From positions 145,988 through 209,987 of the forward strand of contig JASMMA010000003.1 of NCBI GenBank assembly GCA_030748415.1: 64,000 nucleotides of DNA, read 5' to 3'. Of the stretch, positions 18,878-27,730 are shown one piece after another. Below the pieces are notes generated by a model. That model did not search any database. It was not told the DNA's origin and saw only the letters and a program-made list of their open reading frames with translations. Within the stretch, counting starts at the first letter, position 1. Each line of letters starts with the position of its first letter. This DNA is from Planctomycetota bacterium (GTDB lineage: Bacteria > Planctomycetota > UBA1135). A program made the translations under genes and the position numbers.

Positions 18878-21207
18878 AGTGGACCGCCCAGCGTGCTGGA
18901 GGAGCAGGACTTTTTCTACTTCTTGCGCTCCTCATTTGGGACTCTTCAAGGCACATAGAGAAATCTTCGGTGCCCACCGAAGAACCTAGCTCTTATTTTG
19001 AGCAAGACCTTGAAGGGTTGGGCGTTCTAAAAACTTCTTTTCAAGGAGAGCTTAATCTTGTTCACGAGAAAAGAACGCCCCTTCCTGGTGGTGGTTTTAG
19101 CCGAACTCCAGTCGTCGGGGTCACTGGTCGGGATCCCGAGTTTTCTGAAAGCACCATGCTGCTGCCAGACTCTTTGGTTACATGTTGGTCGGACTTAAGC
19201 AACGAATTGCTTTGCAAAATTGAATCGTCAAGGGGCAGGATTCCGATGCAAACAAGCTCCGCAAATCTTGCGGTTAATTCTGAAGTCCCTTGGGTATTTG
19301 AGCAAGCTGTCATTTCTTTCCCCCAAAAAACCGGAGCTGAAAGCACCCTTAAAACCCCCACTCTTCAGGTTGAACCTGAGCTTAGGCGGTTTTCAAGTGA
19401 TTCCCCTTTTCAGTTTTCCTCCGGAAACCTAAGTCTTGAGGGAACCGGGTTTCAGTTTGAACCCTCCAAGCGCATTGGGCATTGGGGGCTTTCGGGCCTT
19501 TTGTCTTGGACCCTTACTGATTCCGAGGGACACCAGTGGAAAGGGACACTGGCCGGCCCTGCAACAATGAAACCTGGGGCTGAAAACCTAGACACCATCC
19601 AGTTTTCAGTAAGTGGGCAGAGCACAATTGTTTTCCCAGACTATTTTTCTCAAGCGGGAACCATTCAAGGAAATGAGTTGTTCTTGCTTCTATCCGAAAC
19701 CCCTCGCGGCTGGCAACCATTAGAAGCAAGCTTTTCTAATAACTGCCAAATTCTCACGGAGGGTTCAGAAAATCATTTCTCTGAAATGCTTGCCGCGTCC
19801 GCACGATTCAATTGGAGCGAGGACAAGATTAATGGGCTTGCACTAAGGGGGCCTGTTTCGTTTTCGAATGGGCCCACCTTGCGTTGGGGTGTCGCTGATG
19901 GCGGGTTGTGGCTTGAGCCTGGTGGGTCAGGTTATGCCTGGGGAGGGATTGCCGGATACCTTAGAAATGGTTTCTTCTCTGCTGCAACCTGTGAGTTTTC
20001 TAACGAACAGGCTTCTCTTCGGGGGCCAGTTCAGTTTGCAAACGGAACTGGCGGATGCGACCTTCTGATAGTGGACACTGCGGGTAATGCAAAAATGGAG
20101 GGTAATGCTTCTTTGCAGCTTGAAGATGATTTCCACTTACAAGCCGACCGGGTTCTGCGAGAAATTCAAGTTGAAGGAAAAAGCGAAACCGTCACTGCAA
20201 CGGGCAATGTTTTCGCTAAGTTCCAAAGCCGCGAGGGGGTTGCCGCAACGCTCCGCGCTAACCATCTTGTTTATTCTCCTGACTGGCACTACACAAAAGA
20301 ACCGGGGTTCCAGGCAGAGGGAAAAATCCAATTGGAACAAGGTCAAACAAAATTTTTAGGGCGGAGTTTTCGCTTCCAAAAAAACGGTCGGGCGCAACTT
20401 GTTGGTTGGCCTGCCTCTGGAAAAATTCAAACTCAAAACGGCCTACTCCGAATCTCTTCTGAGCGAATCCTGCTTGACAATGAATGGGTTTTCCCTAGCG
20501 GGGACCCAAAGCTCGTTCTCCCGGCGCCGGATCTCGGGTTGACTGGAAAAGATATTTCAATCTCGTCCAAGCGCATGAGCTACAACCTTGAAACGACTTC
20601 TTGGGAGCTTCTTGGGGATGTCCGCTTTCTTGGCGGTTTGCGCGGAAGAGCGCAAAAGGTAATTGGCCGCCCAGAGGCATTTGAGTTTTTTCCGGGCGCA
20701 CTTGGCTTCTGTGTTCTTTCGGGCACCCTCAAAGAGGGTGACGAATTTTATTTAAAAGCAAAAAACATCAAGGCGTTTCCTGATGGACACCTTCGCCTTT
20801 ACGGAAATGCTAAGGCGGTCATTGGCGCATCGGACTCTGATTCCTTAGAGCTTGAGGGGCGCGAGGCCATGTTCACTCAAAATGGTGGCTGGATGAAGAG
20901 CCATGTTTTAGTTAAATTCGGAACCATCTCTGGCCAGGCTAATGAAGTTTCGTGGAACCGGCTGGAATCTGGAGACCATTCTGTAACCCTTTTAGGTGCA
21001 GCCCATCTTTCTGACCCAGAAACGAAGGCTGGTGGACAAGAAATCCGATATGAAACTGCTGGGCCATATATCTATGTGCTCGGAAAGCGCGGAGAACTTG
21101 CCAGTATTTCCTTTTCAGATGGGGGAACCGCAACTGGAGAATGGCTCCAGTTCGATCTTGCCAACCGCCTTCTTTCTGGCGAGGGCGGGACCTTGATTAA
21201 GCCGTGA
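18874..21207 (+). CDS. LPS-transport-like periplasmic protein (LptC/LptA, OstA-like)
   Basis: N-terminal TM; OstA-like segments LQADRVLREIQVEGKSETVTATGNVFAKF and LKAKNIKAFPDGHLRLYGNAKAV; ATGA overlap with kdsC; lies between kdsC and an lptD-like gene. Confidence 0.65.
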   Translation: MKWTAQRAGGAGLFLLLALLIWDSSRHIEKSSVPTEEPSSYFEQDLEGLGVLKTSFQGELNLVHEKRTPLPGGGFSRTPVVGVTGRDPEFSESTMLLPDSLVTCWSDLSNELLCKIESSRGRIPMQTSSANLAVNSEVPWVFEQAVISFPQKTGAESTLKTPTLQVEPELRRFSSDSPFQFSSGNLSLEGTGFQFEPSKRIGHWGLSGLLSWTLTDSEGHQWKGTLAGPATMKPGAENLDTIQFSVSGQSTIVFPDYFSQAGTIQGNELFLLLSETPRGWQPLEASFSNNCQILTEGSENHFSEMLAASARFNWSEDKINGLALRGPVSFSNGPTLRWGVADGGLWLEPGGSGYAWGGIAGYLRNGFFSAATCEFSNEQASLRGPVQFANGTGGCDLLIVDTAGNAKMEGNASLQLEDDFHLQADRVLREIQVEGKSETVTATGNVFAKFQSREGVAATLRANHLVYSPDWHYTKEPGFQAEGKIQLEQGQTKFLGRSFRFQKNGRAQLVGWPASGKIQTQNGLLRISSERILLDNEWVFPSGDPKLVLPAPDLGLTGKDISISSKRMSYNLETTSWELLGDVRFLGGLRGRAQKVIGRPEAFEFFPGALGFCVLSGTLKEGDEFYLKAKNIKAFPDGHLRLYGNAKAVIGASDSDSLELEGREAMFTQNGGWMKSHVLVKFGTISGQANEVSWNRLESGDHSVTLLGAAHLSDPETKAGGQEIRYETAGPYIYVLGKRGELASISFSDGGTATGEWLQFDLANRLLSGEGGTLIKP

Positions 21208-23522
21208 TTCCACTGGCCCTGCTACTCCTCCTTGCACAGGAGCCCAACTTGTCGACAACTGCGACATGGGAAACCATGCATTCCTTCACCGAAGGCGGTG
21301 AAGTCGTTTATCAAATTCGAAATTTTGAAAGCCATTTTGGAGATAGAACTCTTCGTGCAAAATCTTTAGAAATTCACCTCGACAAAGACCTGTATCAACA
21401 ATTAGGGGCAAAAGCAAAACCCAATCGTGTCCCAAAGGGCAAAAAATGGGATGCCCAAATCGCGGGGTCCCTTGGGCTTGAAGATAAACCTGGGCTGGTT
21501 CGGAGCTTATTTATGGAGGGTGGCGTTGAGGTCTTTTTTGGAGACATGCGGGTCTCCTGCTCGCAACTTGTTTTCAATGCTGAAACTGGAATGTCCAACC
21601 TAGAAAATGCTGACCTCCAATTGCCCTTGGGGAGCGGTCCTCGTGGTTGGCCTATTCGTTTGCTGTGCAAAAACATGCAAGAGAGTCCCGACGGTGTAAT
21701 CATTGCCTCCGACGCTTCCCTTACAACATGCGATGCTGTTCCCCCCCACTATTCTCTCAGCCTGAAGGAGTTGAAAGGTGTGCCTTCTCAAGATGGTAAG
21801 TATTTATGGAGGCCAACCGGGGCCTGGCTCAACATGTATGGGTGGACCTTTCTTCCCTTGCCCGCTCCCGACATTCGCTCGGAGGGCTTAGACCAAAACA
21901 CATTCATTGGATTCCAAGACTTAAAACTGGGCTCTGGTGGGCGACTAGGGGAATCGGCAACGGTTCGGTTCGGCTCAAGCGGCCGCAGCCAGAACGATCG
22001 ATACGCCTATTCGTGGAGTGCTGCGCCATCTTGGAGTTCCAGCCGGGGATTCCCCCTTGAGTCAAGTGCTGAATTTGTTGGAGATAATATTCATTCCAAC
22101 TGGTCCTTCTTTTTTCTGAATGATTCAGGCTCTGACTCTCACCCCTTTTCTCGGCGAATCCGGCGGCCCTCAGATGAGCGATGGATGGTTGATTTGCAGA
22201 ATCGTTTTCAACTTGGTGATGAGTGGCGAGCCGATTTGGATTTTGTCGTTGCCTCCGACCCATTGCTTGCACCGGAATTTTTCCACCAAAGTTGGATTTC
22301 CGGCGCGGATGCACAGTCCCAACTTTATGCAATTAGAAAGCGGAACAGCAGTGTTATCGACCTCGATTTTGACATCATTGTTGATAAATATGGATACGCA
22401 CCCCTTTCGGGATACAGCTCTGGGTCTGATGGACCAACATTCCACGAACATCTGCCAGCACTTCGCTATCACGCTTTCTCAAAGACCGTTGGGAATTTGC
22501 CTGGGACAAACTCTATTCCTGTAAATCTAAGTTGGGGTGCAAGCCTTGCACGAGAGCGGCTCCGACAATTCTCTGTGCTTGCGGCAAACGGCTCCCCAGC
22601 CTTTGACCCCGCTACCACGACTTCCCGATCTCGCCTGCACCTTTGGTCTGAACTTGTGACTCCTTTCCATTGGGGAGCGGTTACCTTTCGCCCAGGCCTT
22701 CGGGTGGATAGCACACACTACGACCAAAGTGTTTTGGGTAATGCACGTATCACGCGGGGACTTGGCGAAGCATTCATCGGCGGCTCCGCCCTTCTACAAC
22801 AAAACTACGAGGGCGGGTGGGAGCACCGTGTTGTCCCCGAGCTTCGTTTTCGAACAAGAGGAGAAAGTGGTGACCCCTTGGCTTTGGTTCCGCAATTTGA
22901 CTCTGTTGACGCGGCAACGAAAGGGAGTGTTGTCGAACTTTCATTGCGACAGTTTTTTATTGCCCCAAATAGTTCTGAACCTTGGGTTGATGTTGACTTC
23001 ATGGTTCCTTGGTACCCAGACATTGATAGACCTCTTTTTGACCCCTTGTTTCCCCACCAAAGGTCCGGGATTACAACTGACCATTGGGGGCCGGCGGAGC
23101 TTCGCCTTGCCTGGAGACCTCGCGCTCAAGCTAGAAACGCGTTGGCCCCTCTGATTGCTGACCTTCGCCTGCGGCACGACTTTGGCGAAGAACGCCCTGA
23201 AGAAATCTTTTCAAGGGTTGGGGTTCGAAATGGCGAAAACCTCCATTACGGTGTCAGTCACCAACGAGCCGAAAATTTGTTTGGCTATACCAATGTCTGG
23301 ACTGACTGGCGGCTAACCGAAAGCCTTGGCTTCCTGATGGAGCTCCCCCTCAATTCTGGCGACGGGGTTGGGCGGCGTTCTCAAGCCGTATTCTCATGGT
23401 TCGCCCACGACTTTGTTTTTGATTTCGGCGCCAAGCGGGATATTTCAATTGGCGAAACCGCCCTCTTTTTCAATCTCTCGCCACGCTTTTTAGTAGATTC
23501 CGCTCCTGCGCCATTGCGTTAA
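21204..23522 (+). CDS. LptD-like outer-membrane LPS assembly protein (OstA N-term, beta-barrel-like C-term)
   Basis: LRAKSLEIHLDKDLY...LFMEGGVEVFFGDMRVSCSQLVFNAETG; C-terminal alternating aromatic strands; overlaps the preceding gene. Confidence 0.7.
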   Translation: MIPLALLLLLAQEPNLSTTATWETMHSFTEGGEVVYQIRNFESHFGDRTLRAKSLEIHLDKDLYQQLGAKAKPNRVPKGKKWDAQIAGSLGLEDKPGLVRSLFMEGGVEVFFGDMRVSCSQLVFNAETGMSNLENADLQLPLGSGPRGWPIRLLCKNMQESPDGVIIASDASLTTCDAVPPHYSLSLKELKGVPSQDGKYLWRPTGAWLNMYGWTFLPLPAPDIRSEGLDQNTFIGFQDLKLGSGGRLGESATVRFGSSGRSQNDRYAYSWSAAPSWSSSRGFPLESSAEFVGDNIHSNWSFFFLNDSGSDSHPFSRRIRRPSDERWMVDLQNRFQLGDEWRADLDFVVASDPLLAPEFFHQSWISGADAQSQLYAIRKRNSSVIDLDFDIIVDKYGYAPLSGYSSGSDGPTFHEHLPALRYHAFSKTVGNLPGTNSIPVNLSWGASLARERLRQFSVLAANGSPAFDPATTTSRSRLHLWSELVTPFHWGAVTFRPGLRVDSTHYDQSVLGNARITRGLGEAFIGGSALLQQNYEGGWEHRVVPELRFRTRGESGDPLALVPQFDSVDAATKGSVVELSLRQFFIAPNSSEPWVDVDFMVPWYPDIDRPLFDPLFPHQRSGITTDHWGPAELRLAWRPRAQARNALAPLIADLRLRHDFGEERPEEIFSRVGVRNGENLHYGVSHQRAENLFGYTNVWTDWRLTESLGFLMELPLNSGDGVGRRSQAVFSWFAHDFVFDFGAKRDISIGETALFFNLSPRFLVDSAPAPLR

Positions 23523-23532
23523 AATCCCCACC

Positions 23533-23844
23533 GTGAACACTCTCGCATTGATTCCCCACTGGACTGAGCTCATGGTTGCTCTAGCCATCGGGCTCTTGCT
23601 TTTTGGTGGAAAGCTCCCAGAAATCGCAAAGGACTTGGGGCGTTCATTTTTCAAGCTTAAAAGGACCATGAACGACATCCGTAAAGAAACCGGCCTCGAA
23701 GATACTATTCGGGATTTAAAAAAGGATGTCGAAGAAAATAACCCTGTGGATCAGTTTCAGCGCGAGGTTAAACAAAAAGTAAACGATGTCGTTGACGCTG
23801 ATTTTGAACCCGGCCCTTCCGAAAAGAGTTCGGATAAAGATTAG
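23533..23844 (+). CDS. tatA: Sec-independent protein translocase TatA/TatB family
   Basis: ELMVALAIGLLLFGGKLPEIAKDLGRSFFKLKRTMNDI; GTG start. Confidence 0.85.
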   Translation: MNTLALIPHWTELMVALAIGLLLFGGKLPEIAKDLGRSFFKLKRTMNDIRKETGLEDTIRDLKKDVEENNPVDQFQREVKQKVNDVVDADFEPGPSEKSSDKD

Positions 23845-24377
23845 AGCCGGTCTAACATCCCTGCGATAGAGCAGGGTTTTGTTCTAGAATCCAGCTGAGG
23901 AAGAATCAGCTTATTAATTGCGAGTCGGCACGCCCCAGACGAACCGGGCATTGCAAAAACGAGGGTTTTATTCACAATCCCAGCCGTTGCCCGCGATTCC
24001 AAGGTCGCAGTTCCTATTTCTTCAAATGAGAAGTATCGAAAGAGTTCGCCAAAGCCGGGCATCTTTTTGTCAAAGAGGGGTTCCACTGCTTCTGGGGTAA
24101 CATCCCGTTGAAAAACACCTGTCCCACCCGTTATGAGAACCGTGTGCACGTGCTCCATACCTGACCACTCCAAAACACGGCGGCGAATGAGGTCAACCTC
24201 GTCAAGCACCACGACTCTTTCGACTAAAGTGTGGCCGGCAGCCTGGCAACTCTCGGCAAGAAGTAGTCCGCTTTTGTCGCTTCTAAGGTCTCGGGTGTCG
24301 GAAACAACAAGAACAGCAACTCCCAAGGGGAGGAATTCTCGCTCGGCATGGCAATCGTGGGCGCGTTTTGAATTCAT
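23841..24377 (-). CDS. moaB: molybdenum cofactor biosynthesis protein B (MoaB/MogA family)
   Basis: VAVLVVSDTRDLRSDKSGLLL; TVLITGGTGVFQRDVTPEAVEPLFDKKMPGFGELFR; start at MNSKRAH preferred over ORF-track start 24524. Confidence 0.88.
   Translation of the reverse strand: MNSKRAHDCHAEREFLPLGVAVLVVSDTRDLRSDKSGLLLAESCQAAGHTLVERVVVLDEVDLIRRRVLEWSGMEHVHTVLITGGTGVFQRDVTPEAVEPLFDKKMPGFGELFRYFSFEEIGTATLESRATAGIVNKTLVFAMPGSSGACRLAINKLILPQLDSRTKPCSIAGMLDRL
23859..23884 (+). terminator. intrinsic terminator-like hairpin after tatA, inside the 3' end of convergent moaB
   Basis: CCCTGC-GATAGA-GCAGGG followed by TTTTGTTCT. Confidence 0.6.
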
Positions 24378-24385
24378 GTTAAGTC

Positions 24386-25294
24386 TTAAGTAAGCGACTT
24401 TTGAACATTCTTGAAGTGTAGTTTTGCGAACTTCTTTATTTTTTTGGGGCCGTGAATTTCTAACACCTTTTGTAGAGCTGGCGGAACAGGGCCACCACTT
24501 CCAAGGGGCAAATCGACGGCACACTCCTCAGAAAGGCGTTTTATTGAATTTAGGAAGCTTGCCCGTGCAAGCACGGAGGCGGCGGCAACTGCTGGATGCA
24601 CTTCGGCTCGCGGAACCTCAAAGACCTCGACGCCTTCCTTAGATTCAGATTTAAAGTACCGGCTTAATGGCTTGTTCGCTCCGAATTGATCAACGACCAG
24701 ATGTCGAGCTTTTGTTTCCGCTCTGACTTCACTTAGAACTTCTGCGTGAAGGCGAGTTAGGAGCCGGTTTACATTGCCGCCTGAACTTTCCCAACCAGCG
24801 TTGTACTCGCTCGCGTTTAAAACTCGCTCTGCGTGAGGAAATGTTGACCGAATCCATGGAGCAAGAATTTCTATTTTTTTATCGCTAAGTTTTTTGGAAT
24901 CCATCACGCCAGCTTCTTGCAATTTCTCTCGTTGCCCTTCTTGAACAAAAACTGCGCAAACGGAAATTCCACCAAACGAGTCGCCTTTGCCTGCTTCGTC
25001 TGAGCCGATTGCTTCTTGGGGTAGATTTCCAGATGGCTCAGCGGGTTCTTTTTTCTCTTTGGCAGGCACAGGTTCGATATCTCCCAAAAACCGAACCATA
25101 AAACCCTCTGCACCCGCGCCCTGCAAAACCAACTTGCCGCTTTGATAAAGCGTTGCAACTGCCCCCTCTCCTCGTGCCTGAAAGTGGGCGTGATTTACTT
25201 TCCGAAACTCGAATTCACTAAGGTTGAGCTCCTCTCGGAGCTTTCTTCCCCGCTCGGGTGATAGGCGAAAAACGTGTGTGCTTTGGGTTGCCAT
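24386..25294 (-). CDS. rnhC: ribonuclease HIII
   Basis: AIGSDEAGKGDSFGGISVCAVFV; VMDSKKLSDKKIEIL; ASVLARASFLNSI. Confidence 0.9.
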   Translation of the reverse strand: MATQSTHVFRLSPERGRKLREELNLSEFEFRKVNHAHFQARGEGAVATLYQSGKLVLQGAGAEGFMVRFLGDIEPVPAKEKKEPAEPSGNLPQEAIGSDEAGKGDSFGGISVCAVFVQEGQREKLQEAGVMDSKKLSDKKIEILAPWIRSTFPHAERVLNASEYNAGWESSGGNVNRLLTRLHAEVLSEVRAETKARHLVVDQFGANKPLSRYFKSESKEGVEVFEVPRAEVHPAVAAASVLARASFLNSIKRLSEECAVDLPLGSGGPVPPALQKVLEIHGPKKIKKFAKLHFKNVQKSLT

Positions 25295-25299
25295 TCTCT

Positions 25300-25998
25300 T
25301 TATTCCCGAATCAATTCCTCTGCGGTCTTGTGAGCATCTTCGAATGCCTGAGCTAAGTTTGCAATTGCTTCTTCTTTCACTTGTTCATCTTCCAAAACAT
25401 TTCTAGGAACGTGAAATGGTTTTGAAAAAGCAATCCCCACTTTTGCGCCAGGTTTCGGAAAAATCATTTTGTCCCAAGATTTTGTGACGCGCCAAGATTT
25501 TGAGGAAGCGTATCCAATGGCCACCATCGGTCGCCGGGTAACCGCTGCAACAAAAAACAAACCTGGCGCAATGGTGTGCGCTGGACCTTGAGGGCCGTCT
25601 GGAGTAATCACCAATCCATTGCTCACTGAAGCATCGCGTAACATTTTTCGGATTGCGCCTACGCCACCACGGGTGCTGGAGCCGCGAGCGGTGAGGTATC
25701 CAAACCGTCGAATCACCCTCTCGATGAGTTCGCCATCGTGATGATGGCTCACCATCACGCACAAGCCCATTTTTCGCAGTAAGGGCACTCCAATCGGAAT
25801 GCTCTCGTGCCATATTGCATAAACAAGAGGCTCTCCACTTTCGGGACCATTTTCAAGACCGGCTCTTTTCACTTTCCACGTCGCTTCAAGGGTGCGGAAA
25901 AAGAGGGGGCCAAACCAGCGCACTAAAAATAGATGCGTGCGGCGGCGAATCTTTTTACGAAACAGCCTGAATTTTTCGCGAGTGCTTGGGTCGGACAT
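25300..25998 (-). CDS. DUF374 family lysophospholipid acyltransferase-like protein (copy A)
   Basis: VYAIWHESIPIGVPLLRK, VSHHHDGELIERVIRRFGYLTARGSSTRGG, ITPDGPQGPAHTIAPGLFFVAAVT. Confidence 0.88.
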   Translation of the reverse strand: MSDPSTREKFRLFRKKIRRRTHLFLVRWFGPLFFRTLEATWKVKRAGLENGPESGEPLVYAIWHESIPIGVPLLRKMGLCVMVSHHHDGELIERVIRRFGYLTARGSSTRGGVGAIRKMLRDASVSNGLVITPDGPQGPAHTIAPGLFFVAAVTRRPMVAIGYASSKSWRVTKSWDKMIFPKPGAKVGIAFSKPFHVPRNVLEDEQVKEEAIANLAQAFEDAHKTAEELIRE

Positions 25999-26009
25999 GC
26001 ACGCTCAGT

Positions 26010-26702
26010 TTAGGAGATTTCCTTCTGAACTAATGCTTGGGCAGTGTGATGGGCTTCTTCAAATGCAATTGCAAGTTTGTTAACGGCTTCGTCTTTGAGG
26101 TTTTCGTCCTCCAAAACTTTCCTGGGTACCAGAAATGGGTTTGAATATGCGATTCCAACGATCGCTCCTGGTTTGGGGAAAATCATCTTGTCCCAGGACT
26201 TTTTTGCTCGCCAGGCGGTGGAAGCGGCAAATCCAACTGCCACCATCGGGCGACCCGTGACCGCAGCAACAAACAACAAGCCAGGGGCAATGGTGTGTGG
26301 CGGTCCTTGAGGGCCGTCTGGAGTAATCACAAGACCTTTGCTCACCGAGGCGTCTTGGAGCATTTTTCGAATGCCACCAGCCCCTCCTCGGGTTGTGGAG
26401 CCGCGGGCGGTCAAAAATCCAAACCGCTTGGCCACCTTCTCAATCATTTCCCCGTCCGGGTGGTGGCTAATCATGACGCAAAGTTGTTTATTCCGATGGA
26501 GTGATACTCCTGCGGGAATACTTTCATGCCAAAGGGCGTAAACGACTTTCTCTGGGTTTTCGGGCCCGTTTTCAAGACCACATCTTTTGACCTTCCAAGA
26601 CCAGGAAAGCGCCCGGAAAACCGGGGGGCCAAAAATGCGTACCAGGAAAATTTGGAGCTTCCGGCGTAGATGCAGGCGGAAATCCTTGGAGCTAAAAGTC
26701 AT
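26010..26702 (-). CDS. DUF374 family lysophospholipid acyltransferase-like protein (copy B, tandem paralogue)
   Basis: VYALWHESIPAGVSLHRN, ISHHPDGEMIEKVAKRFGFLTARGSTTRGGAGG, ITPDGPQGPPHTIAPGLLFVAAVT. Confidence 0.88.
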   Translation of the reverse strand: MTFSSKDFRLHLRRKLQIFLVRIFGPPVFRALSWSWKVKRCGLENGPENPEKVVYALWHESIPAGVSLHRNKQLCVMISHHPDGEMIEKVAKRFGFLTARGSTTRGGAGGIRKMLQDASVSKGLVITPDGPQGPPHTIAPGLLFVAAVTGRPMVAVGFAASTAWRAKKSWDKMIFPKPGAIVGIAYSNPFLVPRKVLEDENLKDEAVNKLAIAFEEAHHTAQALVQKEIS

Positions 26703-27730
26703 TTTTCATCCTTGGAAGGCCGCTCGCTCCTTGGATATTTACGGATTGGCCATCCTATTCGACGCAACCCTGCGTAGGGGCTCGCTGATGACTCATCTCC
26801 CTCCCATTGACCCTCAAGTTCGGCCTTTCTCCGCTTCCGAGTGGCCCGGAGGATGGGAAACGCAATCACAATAAAGACTGCCAGCCCAAGAAAAAGTCGG
26901 GAATAGAGGTCTCCTCCCAGCCCGGCCAGCCCGCGGAGCTCCTCTTGGAGGGCTTTTTCTTCAGTGACAATGCTTAATCCGGTCGTTTGGATTAGGGCAG
27001 AATCCAGCTCTTCTCCTGTCCGTAGGAGTGCCAGAACCTCTTGTAGTGCGGGCTGGCCGTACAAGCGAATGTATCTCTCAACAAAGGCGTGGCCGAGGGC
27101 GTACCCGGTGGCGGCAAGAACTGGCGAGTTTGGAAAACCTTTTCGGTAGTCGGCTAAGGCGGGCAAGGAACCTGCTGCAGCCATCCAGGAGATGGACTCG
27201 GAAGCCCCTTTTAAGTAAATATCTCCAGCGAAAACCTCCGCACAGCCCTCGTGAAACCAGGACGGCGAGCTGCGAAAGGCCTCCGCCCCCATATCCATCA
27301 TGGCGAGGTGCATGAGTTCATGGCGAAGGGTCGCCCTAAGCTGTTCTTGAGAGCCGGCAATCTCGGTGGCAATGACCAAGCGCCGTTCGGAGGGTACGGC
27401 AACGGCGGCAAACCAATTTGGTGCTTGCCGACCCAAAGATTCCTCCAATTCTTTTCGGCCCGAAACCCACTCCAGTTGGAAGGGGCGCAAATCCGGTTGG
27501 AGCCCTGTCCAGATTCTTGCCTCTAGGAGAATGGAGGTGATTTCTCCCTCCATTTTTTTGGCAATGGATTGAAGCCCGGGGGGGGCGCTGGAACTAAAAA
27601 GTGATTCCGGTGAAAGCTGTGCGGATTGGGAAAACGCGAGCGGCGCTCCTGACAGTGCCAGGAGCGCCGCAAGAAGGTGTGCTTGAGCGAATCGTTTAGC
27701 CAATCGAAATGTCGTCGCCGGCTCCACCAT
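26699..27730 (-). CDS. secreted/membrane peptidase MA-like (gluzincin) metalloprotease
   Basis: Signal peptide FRLAKRFAQAHLLAALLALSGAPLAFS; LRHELMHLAMMDMGAEAF...SWFHEGCAEVFAG; C-terminal TM LFLGLAVFIVIAFPIL; start at MVEPATT preferred over 27826. Confidence 0.8.
   Translation of the reverse strand: MVEPATTFRLAKRFAQAHLLAALLALSGAPLAFSQSAQLSPESLFSSSAPPGLQSIAKKMEGEITSILLEARIWTGLQPDLRPFQLEWVSGRKELEESLGRQAPNWFAAVAVPSERRLVIATEIAGSQEQLRATLRHELMHLAMMDMGAEAFRSSPSWFHEGCAEVFAGDIYLKGASESISWMAAAGSLPALADYRKGFPNSPVLAATGYALGHAFVERYIRLYGQPALQEVLALLRTGEELDSALIQTTGLSIVTEEKALQEELRGLAGLGGDLYSRLFLGLAVFIVIAFPILRATRKRRKAELEGQWEGDESSASPYAGLRRIGWPIRKYPRSERPSKDEK

Noticed and set aside
24126-24140. CACGTG core near 24.13 kb considered as a second parS
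   Set aside because: Flanks (GTGCACGTGCTC) do not match the parS consensus.
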